Below are positions 27,891 through 36,947 of a stretch of 64,000 nucleotides of DNA, one piece after another. Position numbers and translations under genes: made by a program. Source of the stretch: Azophilus sp965215035 (GTDB lineage: Bacteria; Pseudomonadota; Gammaproteobacteria; Pseudomonadales; Azotimanducaceae); the NCBI GenBank assembly GCA_965215035.1, contig OZ244040.1:3906001-3970000 (forward strand), given 5' to 3'. The notes below the pieces were generated by a model, which saw only the letters and a program-made list of their open reading frames with translations, did not search any database and was not told the DNA's origin. The first letter of the stretch is position 1. Every line of letters starts with the position of its first letter.

Positions 27891-28928
27891 ATCGCGCCCG
27901 AAGCCCTAACCACCGAGTGGCTGAGCGAGGCGCTGGGCTTCCCGGTACAGGGCTTCGAAGTCGTGCGCTTCGGGGAAGGCACCGGAATCATCGCCATGGT
28001 CACCCGGGTGCTGCTGACTACGGCGGCGGGCAATCCCCAGTCGGTGATCGCCAAGTTTCCCACGCCAAACGCCACCAACCGCGCCATTGCCCGTACCTAT
28101 CGCATGTATGCGCGCGAAGTGATGTTCTACCAGAGCATCGCGGACAAGGTGCAGATACGCACGCCCCATTGTTTCTATGCGGCCATCGACCCAGCCACCG
28201 AGGACTTTGTTTTGCTGCTGGAAGATCTGGGCCACCTGCGCATCGGCGACCAGGTGACCGGTTGCACACTGGCCGAGGCGCGCTCGGTACTCTCCGCGGT
28301 GGCCGGTTTGCACGCCAGCACCTGGCGGACGACCCGTTTCCCCGATGTGATTTCCCACAACAATCCCGCCCAGCGCGACGGCATGATCCAAGCCTTCCAG
28401 GTGGGCTGGCCGGCGGTAAACGCCAAGTTTCCCGAGCTAATACCGGCCAGCGCCCAGGTCGCCGGCGAGAGCATGCCAACCGCCGTGGCGGGATTGCTGG
28501 AAGAGATCTGTCACGATCCGATTTGTCTGGCGCATGTGGATGTGCGCCTCGACAACCTTTTCTTCGCCGGCGACGAAGTGGTATTTCTGGACTGGCAATC
28601 GGTGTGTACATCTGCCCCGGAGCAGGATCTGGCCTATTTCATCACCCAGAGCGTGCCGCCAACGGTGCGCGCCCAAGAGGATTTGGTGGCGTACTATCAT
28701 GGGGAGCTGGTCCGGCACGGTGTGGACTACGATCTGGCCCGGTGCCGGAAGCGCTTCCGCCTGTGTGCGCTATACCTCCTGTGTTTTGCTGTCAGCATCG
28801 CCGGCGAGCTGGATCCGGAGAACGAACGCGGCCAGGCTTTGGGCCGCGTTTTGCTGGGCAATGCGATGAGTGCGTTGGACGAGATGGATGCCTTTGCGTT
28901 GCTGCGCCAGGGCGCAGGGTCGGCTTAG
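27876..28928 (+). CDS. aminoglycoside phosphotransferase (APH)-fold kinase of unknown substrate
   Basis: The 350-residue protein has the APH/choline-kinase catalytic loop HVDVRLDN (His220, Asp222, Asn227), then a FLDWQ metal-binding motif, and an FVLLLEDL hinge. These identify a small-molecule phosphotransferase rather than a resistance gene in particular; related proteins act on steroid- or acyl-type alcohols. Its neighbours (SDR upstream, haloalkane dehalogenase downstream) hint at a catabolic role. ATG 27876 was chosen over 27837 because the upstream residues are not family-like. Confidence 0.82.
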   Translation: MSTFPIAPEALTTEWLSEALGFPVQGFEVVRFGEGTGIIAMVTRVLLTTAAGNPQSVIAKFPTPNATNRAIARTYRMYAREVMFYQSIADKVQIRTPHCFYAAIDPATEDFVLLLEDLGHLRIGDQVTGCTLAEARSVLSAVAGLHASTWRTTRFPDVISHNNPAQRDGMIQAFQVGWPAVNAKFPELIPASAQVAGESMPTAVAGLLEEICHDPICLAHVDVRLDNLFFAGDEVVFLDWQSVCTSAPEQDLAYFITQSVPPTVRAQEDLVAYYHGELVRHGVDYDLARCRKRFRLCALYLLCFAVSIAGELDPENERGQALGRVLLGNAMSALDEMDAFALLRQGAGSA

Positions 28929-29049
28929 AGAGTAACCGGGAACGCCGGCGCGGTGCTTGCCATTGATGGAAACCGGCGGCTATTCGTTGCTGGCCGCCAT
29001 CGCCGATCATCGGTAGCCTAAAGATTCACCATCCAAGCGAGAATCCGCC

Positions 29050-30111
29050 ATGAAGATACTGAGAACACCCGACGAACGCTTCGCCAACCTAGCGGACTAT
29101 CTCTTCGAGCCGAACTACACCACCGTCCAGACCGAGGATGGCAGCGACCTGCGTATTCACCACGTTGACGAAGGCCCGCAGGACGGCCCAGTGGTGCTGT
29201 GCATGCACGGCCAGCCGGTCTGGAGCTACCTCTACCGGAAGATGATTCCCCTACTGGTCAAGGAAGGAATGCGGGTGATCGCGCCGGATTTGCCCGGCTA
29301 CGGCAAGTCCGACAAGCCGGCCGCCCGCGAAGACTACAGCTACCAGGGGCAAGTCGACTGGATGGGCCGGTGGCTTGAGCAAAACGACTTTTCCGGCATC
29401 ACCTTCTTCGGCCAGGACTGGGGCGGGCTCATCGGGTTGCGCCTGGTGGTGGGCCACCCCGAGCGATTTGACCGCATCGTGATCTCCAACACCGGCCTGC
29501 CCTACAACCCGGACCTGCCCGATAAAGTAGTCAAACAAGTGGAGGACTTCCGCGCCAACGCCCGCACACCTGGCTTGCTCGAAATGCAAAAAGCGCTAAG
29601 CCAGATGCCGGGCGATCAGGCGACGAAGTTCGCCTACTGGCAGAAGTTTTGCTGGGAAACGGAAGACCTGCCCATCGGCTTCATGATGTCCATGGGCATC
29701 GAGCAACGCTCCAACCTAGCCAGGGCGATCATGCTTCTACTGCACAATCTGGGTATGCGCTCGCCATTCCCGTCAAAGTTGGCCAAAGCCTACGACGCGC
29801 CCTTCCCCGACCCGAGCTACAAGATGGGCCCCAGAGCCATGCCAAGCCAGGTGCCCACGCTTTCGAACGACCCATCGCTGGAGGCCCAGCGCAAGGCGTG
29901 GGAGTTCTTTTCCACCTTCGACAAACCCTTTCTCTGCGCTTTTGCGGACAACGACCCGGTCACCCGGGGGCTGGATGCCGAGTTCAGGGAGAAAGTGCCG
30001 GGAACCAAGGGGCTAGCCCATACCACGATTCAGGGCGGTGGCCACTTCGTCCAGGAAAATCGCCCGGAACAGGTGACAAGGGCCATCGTCGAACTCATTC
30101 GCAGCACCTGA
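29050..30111 (+). CDS. haloalkane dehalogenase (alpha/beta-hydrolase, DhlA-like)
   Basis: Haloalkane dehalogenases cleave carbon-halogen bonds through an aspartyl-ester intermediate. The nucleophile is Asp123 in GQDWGG with the halide-binding Trp124 next to it, the catalytic histidine is His332 in GGGHFVQE, and an acidic residue is in FADNDP. The first motif reads HGQPVWSYLYRKM; many family members have HGEP or HGNP there. At 353 residues it is longer than the ~300-310 typical of the family, with extra sequence in and after the cap domain. It could instead be a close epoxide-hydrolase relative, but the DW pair favours dehalogenase. Confidence 0.85.
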   Translation: MKILRTPDERFANLADYLFEPNYTTVQTEDGSDLRIHHVDEGPQDGPVVLCMHGQPVWSYLYRKMIPLLVKEGMRVIAPDLPGYGKSDKPAAREDYSYQGQVDWMGRWLEQNDFSGITFFGQDWGGLIGLRLVVGHPERFDRIVISNTGLPYNPDLPDKVVKQVEDFRANARTPGLLEMQKALSQMPGDQATKFAYWQKFCWETEDLPIGFMMSMGIEQRSNLARAIMLLLHNLGMRSPFPSKLAKAYDAPFPDPSYKMGPRAMPSQVPTLSNDPSLEAQRKAWEFFSTFDKPFLCAFADNDPVTRGLDAEFREKVPGTKGLAHTTIQGGGHFVQENRPEQVTRAIVELIRST

Positions 30112-30504
30112 CGACAAAGACATGCGGGCTGCGGCTATACCCACTTCCCACTATCCATCCTTGCGGAGTGCACCGAGCCCCTTATCGAAGGCGCCGACGA
30201 CATCCGGGGCCTGTGGCAGGCGGTGGCGGGGGTTCTTCCACAAGCTCAGGAAGTCCGCTACGGGCTGGTCAACCTCGTTCAGACCGAGCAGGGTTTTGTT
30301 TCTCAGGATTCTATTTCGCCACGGCTCGCCGGCTTTGAACGTTCAAGGGTGAAAGCTATTCCACCAAGCTTTTTTATTTACAGGCGGATGCGGATACTGC
30401 TGGGGAGCTGTCCGTAAACAAGATCACCTCACTGGCTAACCACCACCTTAGGACCGAACTGCTTGCGCACCTTCGCAAGCTTCAGCTAACGCCCAAACGC
30501 GAAG
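30112..30504. other. gap with a possible gene fragment
   Basis: No intact gene. On the plus strand, about 30163-30345, one frame reads CTEPLIEGADDIRGLWQAV and then continues without a plausible start. This resembles a conserved segment of a small uncharacterised protein family seen near catabolic genes, but is probably a decayed fragment. The remaining sequence becomes AT-richer around 30355-30380 and shows nothing further. Confidence 0.3.
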
Positions 30505-33500
30505 TCATCTCAATGCCGCCGCGGGTTGTGGGGCAGCCACGGCATCTTCGGATGGCCGCTCGGCAGCCAGGAGGTAATAGATGCTCGGCAGCACGAAGAG
30601 TGTGAACAGCGTACCGAGCAGCATGCCCGCCACCAGCACGATGCCGATGCTGTTGCGGGCCTCTGCGCCGGCACCGGTAACGAACACCAGGGGCATGTGC
30701 CCCATGACGGTGGCGCCGGCGGTCATCAGCACCGGCCGCAGCCGAACCGCGGCCGCGCTCTTGATGGCTTCGAACTTGGTCGCTCCCGCCAGTTGCAGCT
30801 TGCGGGCGAACTCAACGATTAGGATGGCGTTCTTGGAGATCAGGCCGACCAGGGTGATCAGGCCAATCTGCGTGTAGGTATTGATAGTGGTGAGATCCAG
30901 ATAGGTGAAGAGCAGCGCGCTCGAGAGCGCCAGCGGCGCCGACCCGAGTAGCACTACCAGCGGATCCCGGAAGCTGTTGAACTGCACGGCCAGGGCAACG
31001 AATACGAACGCCAGCGAAATGCCCAGCACCCCGACCAGGGTATTGCCCTCCTGGCGGAGCTGGCGGGACTCACCGGCATAGTCGATGTCGTAATGGCCCG
31101 GCAGCAATTCCGCCGACAGCTCTTCCATGGCGGCAAGCCCTTGCTCCTTGGTCCGCCCCGGAATCAGCCCGCCGCGGATGCGGAAGGCATTCTTCTGCTG
31201 AAACCGGGTCAGCACCCGGGGTGCCACCGTTTCCTCCAGCCGCGCCAGGGCAGACAGCGGAACCAACGCGCCGTCCGGCGTTCTGAGCTTGAGGTCGAGC
31301 AACGCATCCGCATCCGGCCGGCCCGCCCTTTCGACCATGGGAATCACCCGGTAGGCCGTGCCGTCGAGGTCGAAGCGGTTGACGTAGTTACCCGACAGGA
31401 AGGTGCCAAGCTGCCGGCCCACCTCCGCGAGGTCCATGCCCAAGTCGGCCACCCGGTCGCGGTCGAGCAGAAAGCGGCCCTGGGGCAGGTCGATGCTGAG
31501 ATCCGAATCGACAAACATGAACAGCCCCGTCTGCCGGGCGCGACCCATCAGCGCCTCGGCATGGGGGAGCATCTCTGCGGGACTGTCCGAGGACAGCACG
31601 ACGAACTCCATGTCGAACCGGCCGGCGCTCGGCAGCGCGGACGGCAGCACGGGAAACGCGGTAAGGCCCCTGACCTCCGACAACCCCCGAAACGCCATGG
31701 TCAGCATCTGCTGGGTACTCAGCTCCCGCTCGTCGAAATCCACGAACTTCATGCCGCCGAAGCCAGCGTTGGTCAGCACCATCTGCCACATCCGGCCGCT
31801 GCCCGGCAGGCTTTCCATGGCGTTCACCACATCGGTCATGTAGCGCTCGGTGTACTTAAGCGATGCCTCCGGCGGCGCCGTGTAGGCGATGTTCATATCG
31901 CCCTGGTCTTCCGTGGGCGCCAGTTCCTTCTGCGAAAGCATGAAGAAGGGCACGGCCAGGAGGGCGAAGAAGACGGCGCAAAACAGTACCGGGCCATTGT
32001 TCGCCAGCAGGCCGTCGAGCAACCGCCGGTAGCCGTGGCGGGCGTTGTCGAACACCCCATTCACCCGCCGCGTCATGCCGGCCTCCCGGCCCTGTTCCGG
32101 AGCGACACGGCTGCTCATCACCGGCGAGAGGGTCAGTGCCACCATGCCCGAGATGAGCACCGCTATGGCCAGCGTGAACGCGAACTCCTTGAACATCACC
32201 CCTGTCATGCCGGACAGGAACCCGATGGGGATGTAGACCATGGCCAGAGTCATGGTCATGGCGACAATCGGCGATGCCAATTGCCGGGCGCTCGCGAGTG
32301 CCGCCGCGGTCCGGGACGCGCCCTCGCGCATGTGTCGCGCCACGTTCTCCACCATCACGATGGCGTCATCCACCACCAGGCCCACCGACAGCACGACAGC
32401 CAGAACCGTCAGCAGGTTCAAGGAGAACCCCATCAGCGACATGGCGGCAACCGCGCCGAGCAGGGAAATGGGAATGGTCACAAGGGGCACCAGGGCCGTG
32501 CGCACCGACCCCATCAGGACGACCACCACCAGGCCAACCAGCAGGATCGTTTCCGCCAGGGTGGTGAATATCTCCGTGAGCGCCTCGCGCATATAGACCG
32601 TCACGTCCTCGCCGATCTCTAGCTTGAGCCCGGCCGGCATGTCGGCATTGATCTCCTCAACAGCGAGGTAGAGCGCGTCGGCGACTTCGATTTCGTTGGA
32701 GCCCGGTAGCGGATAGACCCCCAGCCACACGGTCTCGTCATGGTTCATGCGGCCGAGCACGGTGCCTTCCTCCTCGCCGAGCTCGATGCGGGCCACATCG
32801 CGCATGCGTATCAACGAGCCGTCGCTCTCCCGGATGACCATCCGTTCGAACTCGTCGGCACGGGTTAGCGACGTATTCACCAGGAGGTCGACGCGCTGGT
32901 TGGCATTCTCGGCCTGGCCGATGGTGGCAATGATGTTGTTGCCGGTGAGCGCCGCCACAACGTCCTGGGCGCTGACGTTGAACATTGCCATGCGTTCCGG
33001 GTCGAGCCAGATACGCATGGCGGGCAGCCGGCCGCCGCCCAGCCAGATCTTGTGCACGCCCGGAACCGCCGCCAGTTGCGGAGACACCTCTCGGCGCAGG
33101 TAGTCGGTCACCTCGGCACGGCCCATGCGCCCGTTCAGCCTGACACCCAGATACCAGCCCGCATAGGGCCGGTCCGCGCGCTCCACCTCCACCGCCGGAT
33201 CTTCGGCTCCGGGCGGCAGTTCAAACCGGATCTGGCCAAGCCGGGTGGACAGTTCGGCCAGGGCATCGGCGCTGTCTTCGTTGAGTTTGAGGTAGACCGT
33301 AACGGTGCTGTTGCCCGCGCGCGTCTCGGAGTCGATGAAATCGACCCCGGGAATGGTGGCCGCCACCCGCTCGATGGGATCGGTGATGAACCCCTGGACG
33401 GTTTCGGCGGAAGCGCCGATATACGGCGTGGTAACCACCAGAGAGGCGCTCTCGACGGTGGGATACTGCTGCACCGGCATGTCGATGGCTACCCGCACGC

Positions 33501-33609
33501 CGATCAGCGCAAGGCTCAGGCACAGCGCCGTCGCCAGCACGGGGCGGCGCACGAAGATATCCGTGAAGCGCGGCTCGGCGGTGCCCTGGCCGAGATCAGG
33601 AATCGTCAT
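30505..33609 (-). CDS. RND multidrug efflux permease (AcrB/MexF-like)
   Basis: This is a 1034-residue inner-membrane proton/drug antiporter. It shows FVRRPVLATALCLSLALIG as the first helix, two large periplasmic loops, and the proton-relay acidic pair in GLVVDDAIVMVENVARHMREG of helix 4. The expected second-half repeat ends with TVMGHMPLVFVTGAGAEARNSIG (split). Its start overlaps the end of the adaptor gene by 14 bp. No outer-membrane channel gene (TolC/OprM type) lies nearby, so it probably borrows one. The substrate is unknown. Confidence 0.93.
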   Translation of the reverse strand: MTIPDLGQGTAEPRFTDIFVRRPVLATALCLSLALIGVRVAIDMPVQQYPTVESASLVVTTPYIGASAETVQGFITDPIERVAATIPGVDFIDSETRAGNSTVTVYLKLNEDSADALAELSTRLGQIRFELPPGAEDPAVEVERADRPYAGWYLGVRLNGRMGRAEVTDYLRREVSPQLAAVPGVHKIWLGGGRLPAMRIWLDPERMAMFNVSAQDVVAALTGNNIIATIGQAENANQRVDLLVNTSLTRADEFERMVIRESDGSLIRMRDVARIELGEEEGTVLGRMNHDETVWLGVYPLPGSNEIEVADALYLAVEEINADMPAGLKLEIGEDVTVYMREALTEIFTTLAETILLVGLVVVVLMGSVRTALVPLVTIPISLLGAVAAMSLMGFSLNLLTVLAVVLSVGLVVDDAIVMVENVARHMREGASRTAAALASARQLASPIVAMTMTLAMVYIPIGFLSGMTGVMFKEFAFTLAIAVLISGMVALTLSPVMSSRVAPEQGREAGMTRRVNGVFDNARHGYRRLLDGLLANNGPVLFCAVFFALLAVPFFMLSQKELAPTEDQGDMNIAYTAPPEASLKYTERYMTDVVNAMESLPGSGRMWQMVLTNAGFGGMKFVDFDERELSTQQMLTMAFRGLSEVRGLTAFPVLPSALPSAGRFDMEFVVLSSDSPAEMLPHAEALMGRARQTGLFMFVDSDLSIDLPQGRFLLDRDRVADLGMDLAEVGRQLGTFLSGNYVNRFDLDGTAYRVIPMVERAGRPDADALLDLKLRTPDGALVPLSALARLEETVAPRVLTRFQQKNAFRIRGGLIPGRTKEQGLAAMEELSAELLPGHYDIDYAGESRQLRQEGNTLVGVLGISLAFVFVALAVQFNSFRDPLVVLLGSAPLALSSALLFTYLDLTTINTYTQIGLITLVGLISKNAILIVEFARKLQLAGATKFEAIKSAAAVRLRPVLMTAGATVMGHMPLVFVTGAGAEARNSIGIVLVAGMLLGTLFTLFVLPSIYYLLAAERPSEDAVAAPQPAAALR

Positions 33610-34720
33610 GGCGCCTTGTCTCGCTGCCCGTTGCGCTTACCAGCACGCCATCGCGCAGCTTGAACGCACCGTCGGCGGCCACCCGTTCGCCGGGCCGCAG
33701 GCCAGATGCGATTACGATGAACTCGCCGTGCCGCGGCCCCAGGGTAACCTCCCGCCGCTCGGCCCGCTCCGGCGCCCGCGCGCCCTCCTCCGCTGGAAGC
33801 AGCACGAACAGTTTTGCACCAAAGGCATCGCGCCGAACCGCGGGGGCCGGCACCAGCGTGGCGGTTTCCGGCACTCCAAGGGGTGCTTGCACGGTGACGA
33901 TGGCACCCGGTTGCTGGCCCAGCGCCTGCCTGTCGACAAGGCTCCGGTAGCGCACGTTGCGCGATCGTTCGTTGACGAAGCTGTCCTTGGCAATAACCTT
34001 GCCCCGTACCGGGTCGCGGTCTCCGCCGTAGGGGAATATGTCCACCCACTCGCCTTCCGCCAGCAGGGCCTGCTCCTGCGGCAGAGTGAAATCCACCCAG
34101 AGCGAGTCTCCGGTGCCGATTAGCCTGACGACCTCGTCCCCCCGGTCGAGGAACTGGCCGATGTCGAGTTCGTGCAGCCCGGCGGTAGCCGCGAACGGCG
34201 CCCGCAGGCTCTTTTTGGCGATGGCCGCCGCGATGCGCCGCCCAACCGCCTGCGCCGCATCAAAGCGGGCCCGGGCCTCGTCGCGGGCCTCGGCCGTACC
34301 CAGGTTGGTTTCGAGCAACCGTTCGCTGCGCCTGAGCGCCAACCGGGCGATTTCCAGTTCCGCTTCCGCCGCCGCCAGTTGCGCACGTTCCTCGCTGCTA
34401 TCTAGGCGCACCAGCACTTGGCCCCTGGCCACCCGGCCGCCCGGCGCCACGCCCACCGCAACGATGGTGCCCGCCACCTCCGCCGAGATGACTACTGCAC
34501 GGACGGCAACCACCTCGCCGGTAACACGGGTGGCGGGTTGCCAGAGCGATTCGCGGGCGGTGAACCCCTCGACCGTCTCGACCGGTTCGGGAAAGGCGGC
34601 CGCAAACGCCATGGCGGCGCGTATCTGGCTGTACTTGTACCAACCCAGCCCAAACGCGGCCACAAGGCACAGGAAAATGGCGATCAGCCAGATTCTCAAC
34701 CTGCGGCGTTTCGACTGCAT
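33596..34720 (-). CDS. RND efflux periplasmic adaptor (membrane fusion protein)
   Basis: The adaptor bridges the RND permease and an outer-membrane channel. ATG 34720 (MQSKRRRLRIWL) gives one N-terminal helix, then a lipoyl/barrel-sandwich half-motif (VSAEVAGTIVAVGVAPGGRVARGQVLVRLD, split). An alpha-hairpin follows (residues about 95-150), then the matching second half (LRAPFAATAGLHELDIGQFL) and the beta-barrel domain. The 374-residue length is typical. Upstream ATGs at 34771 and 34729 are alternatives. Confidence 0.92.
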   Translation of the reverse strand: MQSKRRRLRIWLIAIFLCLVAAFGLGWYKYSQIRAAMAFAAAFPEPVETVEGFTARESLWQPATRVTGEVVAVRAVVISAEVAGTIVAVGVAPGGRVARGQVLVRLDSSEERAQLAAAEAELEIARLALRRSERLLETNLGTAEARDEARARFDAAQAVGRRIAAAIAKKSLRAPFAATAGLHELDIGQFLDRGDEVVRLIGTGDSLWVDFTLPQEQALLAEGEWVDIFPYGGDRDPVRGKVIAKDSFVNERSRNVRYRSLVDRQALGQQPGAIVTVQAPLGVPETATLVPAPAVRRDAFGAKLFVLLPAEEGARAPERAERREVTLGPRHGEFIVIASGLRPGERVAADGAFKLRDGVLVSATGSETRRHDDS

Positions 34721-34776
34721 GACCATCATTCCCGCTGCAATGATCGAAGCCGGCCTACCCTGCCCGTCCAAGCAGC

Positions 34777-34884
34777 CGGCGAAGAATGTCGAACGGCGCG
34801 GCGACCCCGCGCTTTGAAACGCACCGGGGCGTTGAAGCAGGCGCGGTTCGGCGAAGAACGTCGCACATCGCGGCGACCCTGCGC
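34777..34884. repeat. 36-bp direct repeat pair, 72-bp period
   Basis: Copies at 34777-34812 and 34849-34884 share the pattern CGGCGAAGAAyGTCG...CGCGGCGACCC; mismatches are clustered in the middle. The reverse complement shows weak similarity to the repeat pair at 54851-54959. No further copies follow. Confidence 0.75.
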
Positions 34885-34987
34885 CGGCCCACGATCATCG
34901 CGCTCCGATGGCTGCCGGATGCGCACCGCCGCGTCGGGGCGGTACCCGCATTGGGGCGAATACCCGTAACTAGACAGACCAGCAATT

Positions 34988-35111
34988 CTCATTTCGGCGT
35001 CTAACTTCACTGTTCGGCGCACAACACCCCGCATTTCTGGCTCGTCAGGCTTAACCCGGGGGGAATCGACCGGCAAACCCTTCCTGTGGAGGGGCTAAAA
35101 GCCACGATGAG
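34988..35111 (+). repeat. MITE-like dispersed repeat, copy A
   Basis: This 124-bp non-coding element begins CTCATTTCGGC and ends GCCACGATGAG, imperfect terminal inverted repeats, and is flanked on both sides by AATT. A second copy lies at 56142-56256 on the opposite strand. Shared blocks include AACTTCACTGTTCGGCGC and a 21-base block starting AATCGACCGGCAAACC; the central part differs by small gaps. Confidence 0.75.
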
Positions 35112-35240
35112 AATTTCTGTAGGCAGACATACGAGTTCGCGTTCATTTCGGTTTCGGCGGATACTTGTGCTCATATATACACACCGGCTTGGCCGGGTGC
35201 CAGCGTAACCCTAGGGTCATTGGCCGAAGTGGGAAGAACC

Positions 35241-36572
35241 ATGTACAAGAAAATGCTTGCGGTGCTGCCTATGCTATGGGTAGCGGGCTTCGCCGCGGCG
35301 GAATCCTATCTCTTTACCAACGGCAATCTGCTTACCATGTCGGGCGACGGGCTCGTTGGTGGCGAGGTTCTGGTCCAGGGAGAGCGCATCGTCGCGGTCG
35401 GGGAAATTTCCGGCGTATCCGAAGAGAACCTGCATGTAATCGACATGGCCGGTGGTTATCTCATGCCCGGGCTTGCCGAAATGCATGCGCACGTGCCCCG
35501 GCCCGACCGGGACCAGGCCTATATGGAGGATGTGCTTTTCCTGTGGGCGGCCCACGGAATCACCACGGTGCGCGGCATGCTGGGCCACGCCACTCATCTG
35601 ACGTTGCGCGAGGACATTCGGACACACAGAATTTTCGGACCCCGGCTGATCACATCCGGCCCCTCTTTCAACGGCAGTTCCGTTTCAAGCCCCGAGCAGG
35701 CATCGCACATGGTGCGCGAGCAACAGGCCGCGGGCTTCGATTTCCTGAAGATCCATCCCGGCCTGACGCTCGCCGAATACACCGCCGTGGCGAAAACCGC
35801 CCGGGAGCTCGGCATGCCGTTCGCCGGGCACGTGCCGGTCGATGTCGGCCTGATCCGGGCCCTAGAGCAGGGCCAGATCAGCATCGATCACACCGACGGA
35901 TTCGTACACGCCCTGGTACCAAACCTCACCCCGACGACCCCCGGTTTCGGCTCCGGGTTCGGAGTGGGGCTGATCGACCAGGTCGATCTCAGTCGGCTGC
36001 CGTCGCTCGTGGACGCGACCTGGAAGACCGGCACCTGGATAGTGCCGACGGAAACCCTTCTGGAAAACTTCGCAGGCGACCTCGATGAACTGCTTCGCCG
36101 CCCGGAGGTCCGCTTCATCCCCCCCGAACTGCTCGCCCGCTACGAGCGCGCCATCTCCCAACGCGAAAACGACGATGCGGCCGCAAGGCTTCTGGAACTG
36201 CGCAAGGTCATCACGCTGGCGCTGCACGAGGGGGGTGTGGAACTTCTGCTCGGCTCCGACTCTCCCCAGGTATTCAACGTCCCCGGCTTCTCCATTCACC
36301 GCGAGTTACAATCCATGGTCGCAGCCGGGCTATCGCCCTTCGAGGCAATCGCCATCGGCACGATGAGCCCGGCGCGCTTTTTCGGCATGGACGACGAGTT
36401 CGGCCGTATCGCACCCAGCCTCGCCGCCGACCTTGTGCTGCTCGGCAGCGACCCGCTCAAGGACATCCGCAACACTTCCGATATCCGCGGCGTCATGGTG
36501 CGCGGCAAATGGCTTGACGCAAAGGAGCGGCAGGCGCGGTTGACCGATATCGTGCAACGTTACGTCGAATGA
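35241..36572 (+). CDS. secreted amidohydrolase-family metal-dependent hydrolase
   Basis: The product is 443 residues with a signal peptide (MLAVLPMLWVAGFAAAES). It has the amidohydrolase layout: a small beta-domain, then YLMPGLAEMHAHVP with the HxH metal pair, a probable carboxylated lysine in FDFLKIHPGLT, histidines in FAGHVPV and SIDHTDG, and the catalytic aspartate in LLLGSDSPQ. The C-terminal IAPSLAADLVLLGSDPL restores the beta-domain. Relatives cleave imidazolone, peptide or organophosphate-type bonds; the substrate is unknown. ATG 35241 was preferred over 35220 because the signal peptide starts there. Confidence 0.87.
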   Translation: MYKKMLAVLPMLWVAGFAAAESYLFTNGNLLTMSGDGLVGGEVLVQGERIVAVGEISGVSEENLHVIDMAGGYLMPGLAEMHAHVPRPDRDQAYMEDVLFLWAAHGITTVRGMLGHATHLTLREDIRTHRIFGPRLITSGPSFNGSSVSSPEQASHMVREQQAAGFDFLKIHPGLTLAEYTAVAKTARELGMPFAGHVPVDVGLIRALEQGQISIDHTDGFVHALVPNLTPTTPGFGSGFGVGLIDQVDLSRLPSLVDATWKTGTWIVPTETLLENFAGDLDELLRRPEVRFIPPELLARYERAISQRENDDAAARLLELRKVITLALHEGGVELLLGSDSPQVFNVPGFSIHRELQSMVAAGLSPFEAIAIGTMSPARFFGMDDEFGRIAPSLAADLVLLGSDPLKDIRNTSDIRGVMVRGKWLDAKERQARLTDIVQRYVE

Positions 36573-36613
36573 TTTCCGTCGCTTTCGGCAAGACGTTGCC
36601 GGGCGGGACGGCG

Positions 36614-36760
36614 CATCTTGTGGACTCCGATGTTCTCATCACCCAAAGAATCTGTATTACGCGTTCGATCTATGCCCCGGGCTTTGGCAAGGCTTGCTTC
36701 ACTATCACGGAGACAAACCGATCACCTGCCACCACAGCCAGTTTGACGACGACCTCCTGT
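36614..36760 (+). pseudogene. frameshifted N-terminal remnant of a DUF4411 (PIN-like) protein
   Basis: One frame reads LVDSDVLIT (36617-36643) and continues in a different frame as PKNLYYAFDLCPGLWQGLLHYHG (split, from 36643). Together they match the start of DUF4411 proteins, which are PIN-like nucleases of toxin-antitoxin type with an N-terminal aspartate and the FDxCPxxW motif. One base appears lost at the junction and the C-terminal two thirds are gone. Around it, 36573-36947 has no intact gene. Confidence 0.6.
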
Positions 36761-36947
36761 ACGCCCGGGCACCGAGCGCCTGGACCGGCTTCACGGGCTT
36801 GGAAGCGGCGCTGGTGGGTTCTGGGATCCTGGAACGCCGGCATCGACTTTCCGTTGGGATGCTACGCCGGTTCGTGGCGGACATTCGACAGCTGGCGTGA
36901 ACAGGTGCATAGTTCACGCCGAATCAAGGCCCAACAGGGACGGAACG

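Larger units (their letters stand above)
34721..35240. other. 520-bp repeat-bearing intergenic region
   Basis: This divergent gap between the efflux adaptor and the amidohydrolase carries a 36-bp repeat pair (34777-34884) and a MITE-like element (34988-35111). A 33-codon ORF opens at the element's end (ATG 35107, stop at about 35206-35208) but has no recognisable product. Promoters for both flanking genes must also lie here. Confidence 0.6.

Noticed and set aside
31093..32622. 509-codon plus-strand ORF opposite the RND permease
   Set aside because: It is low-complexity, His/Gln/Arg-rich translation of the antisense strand, with no domain.
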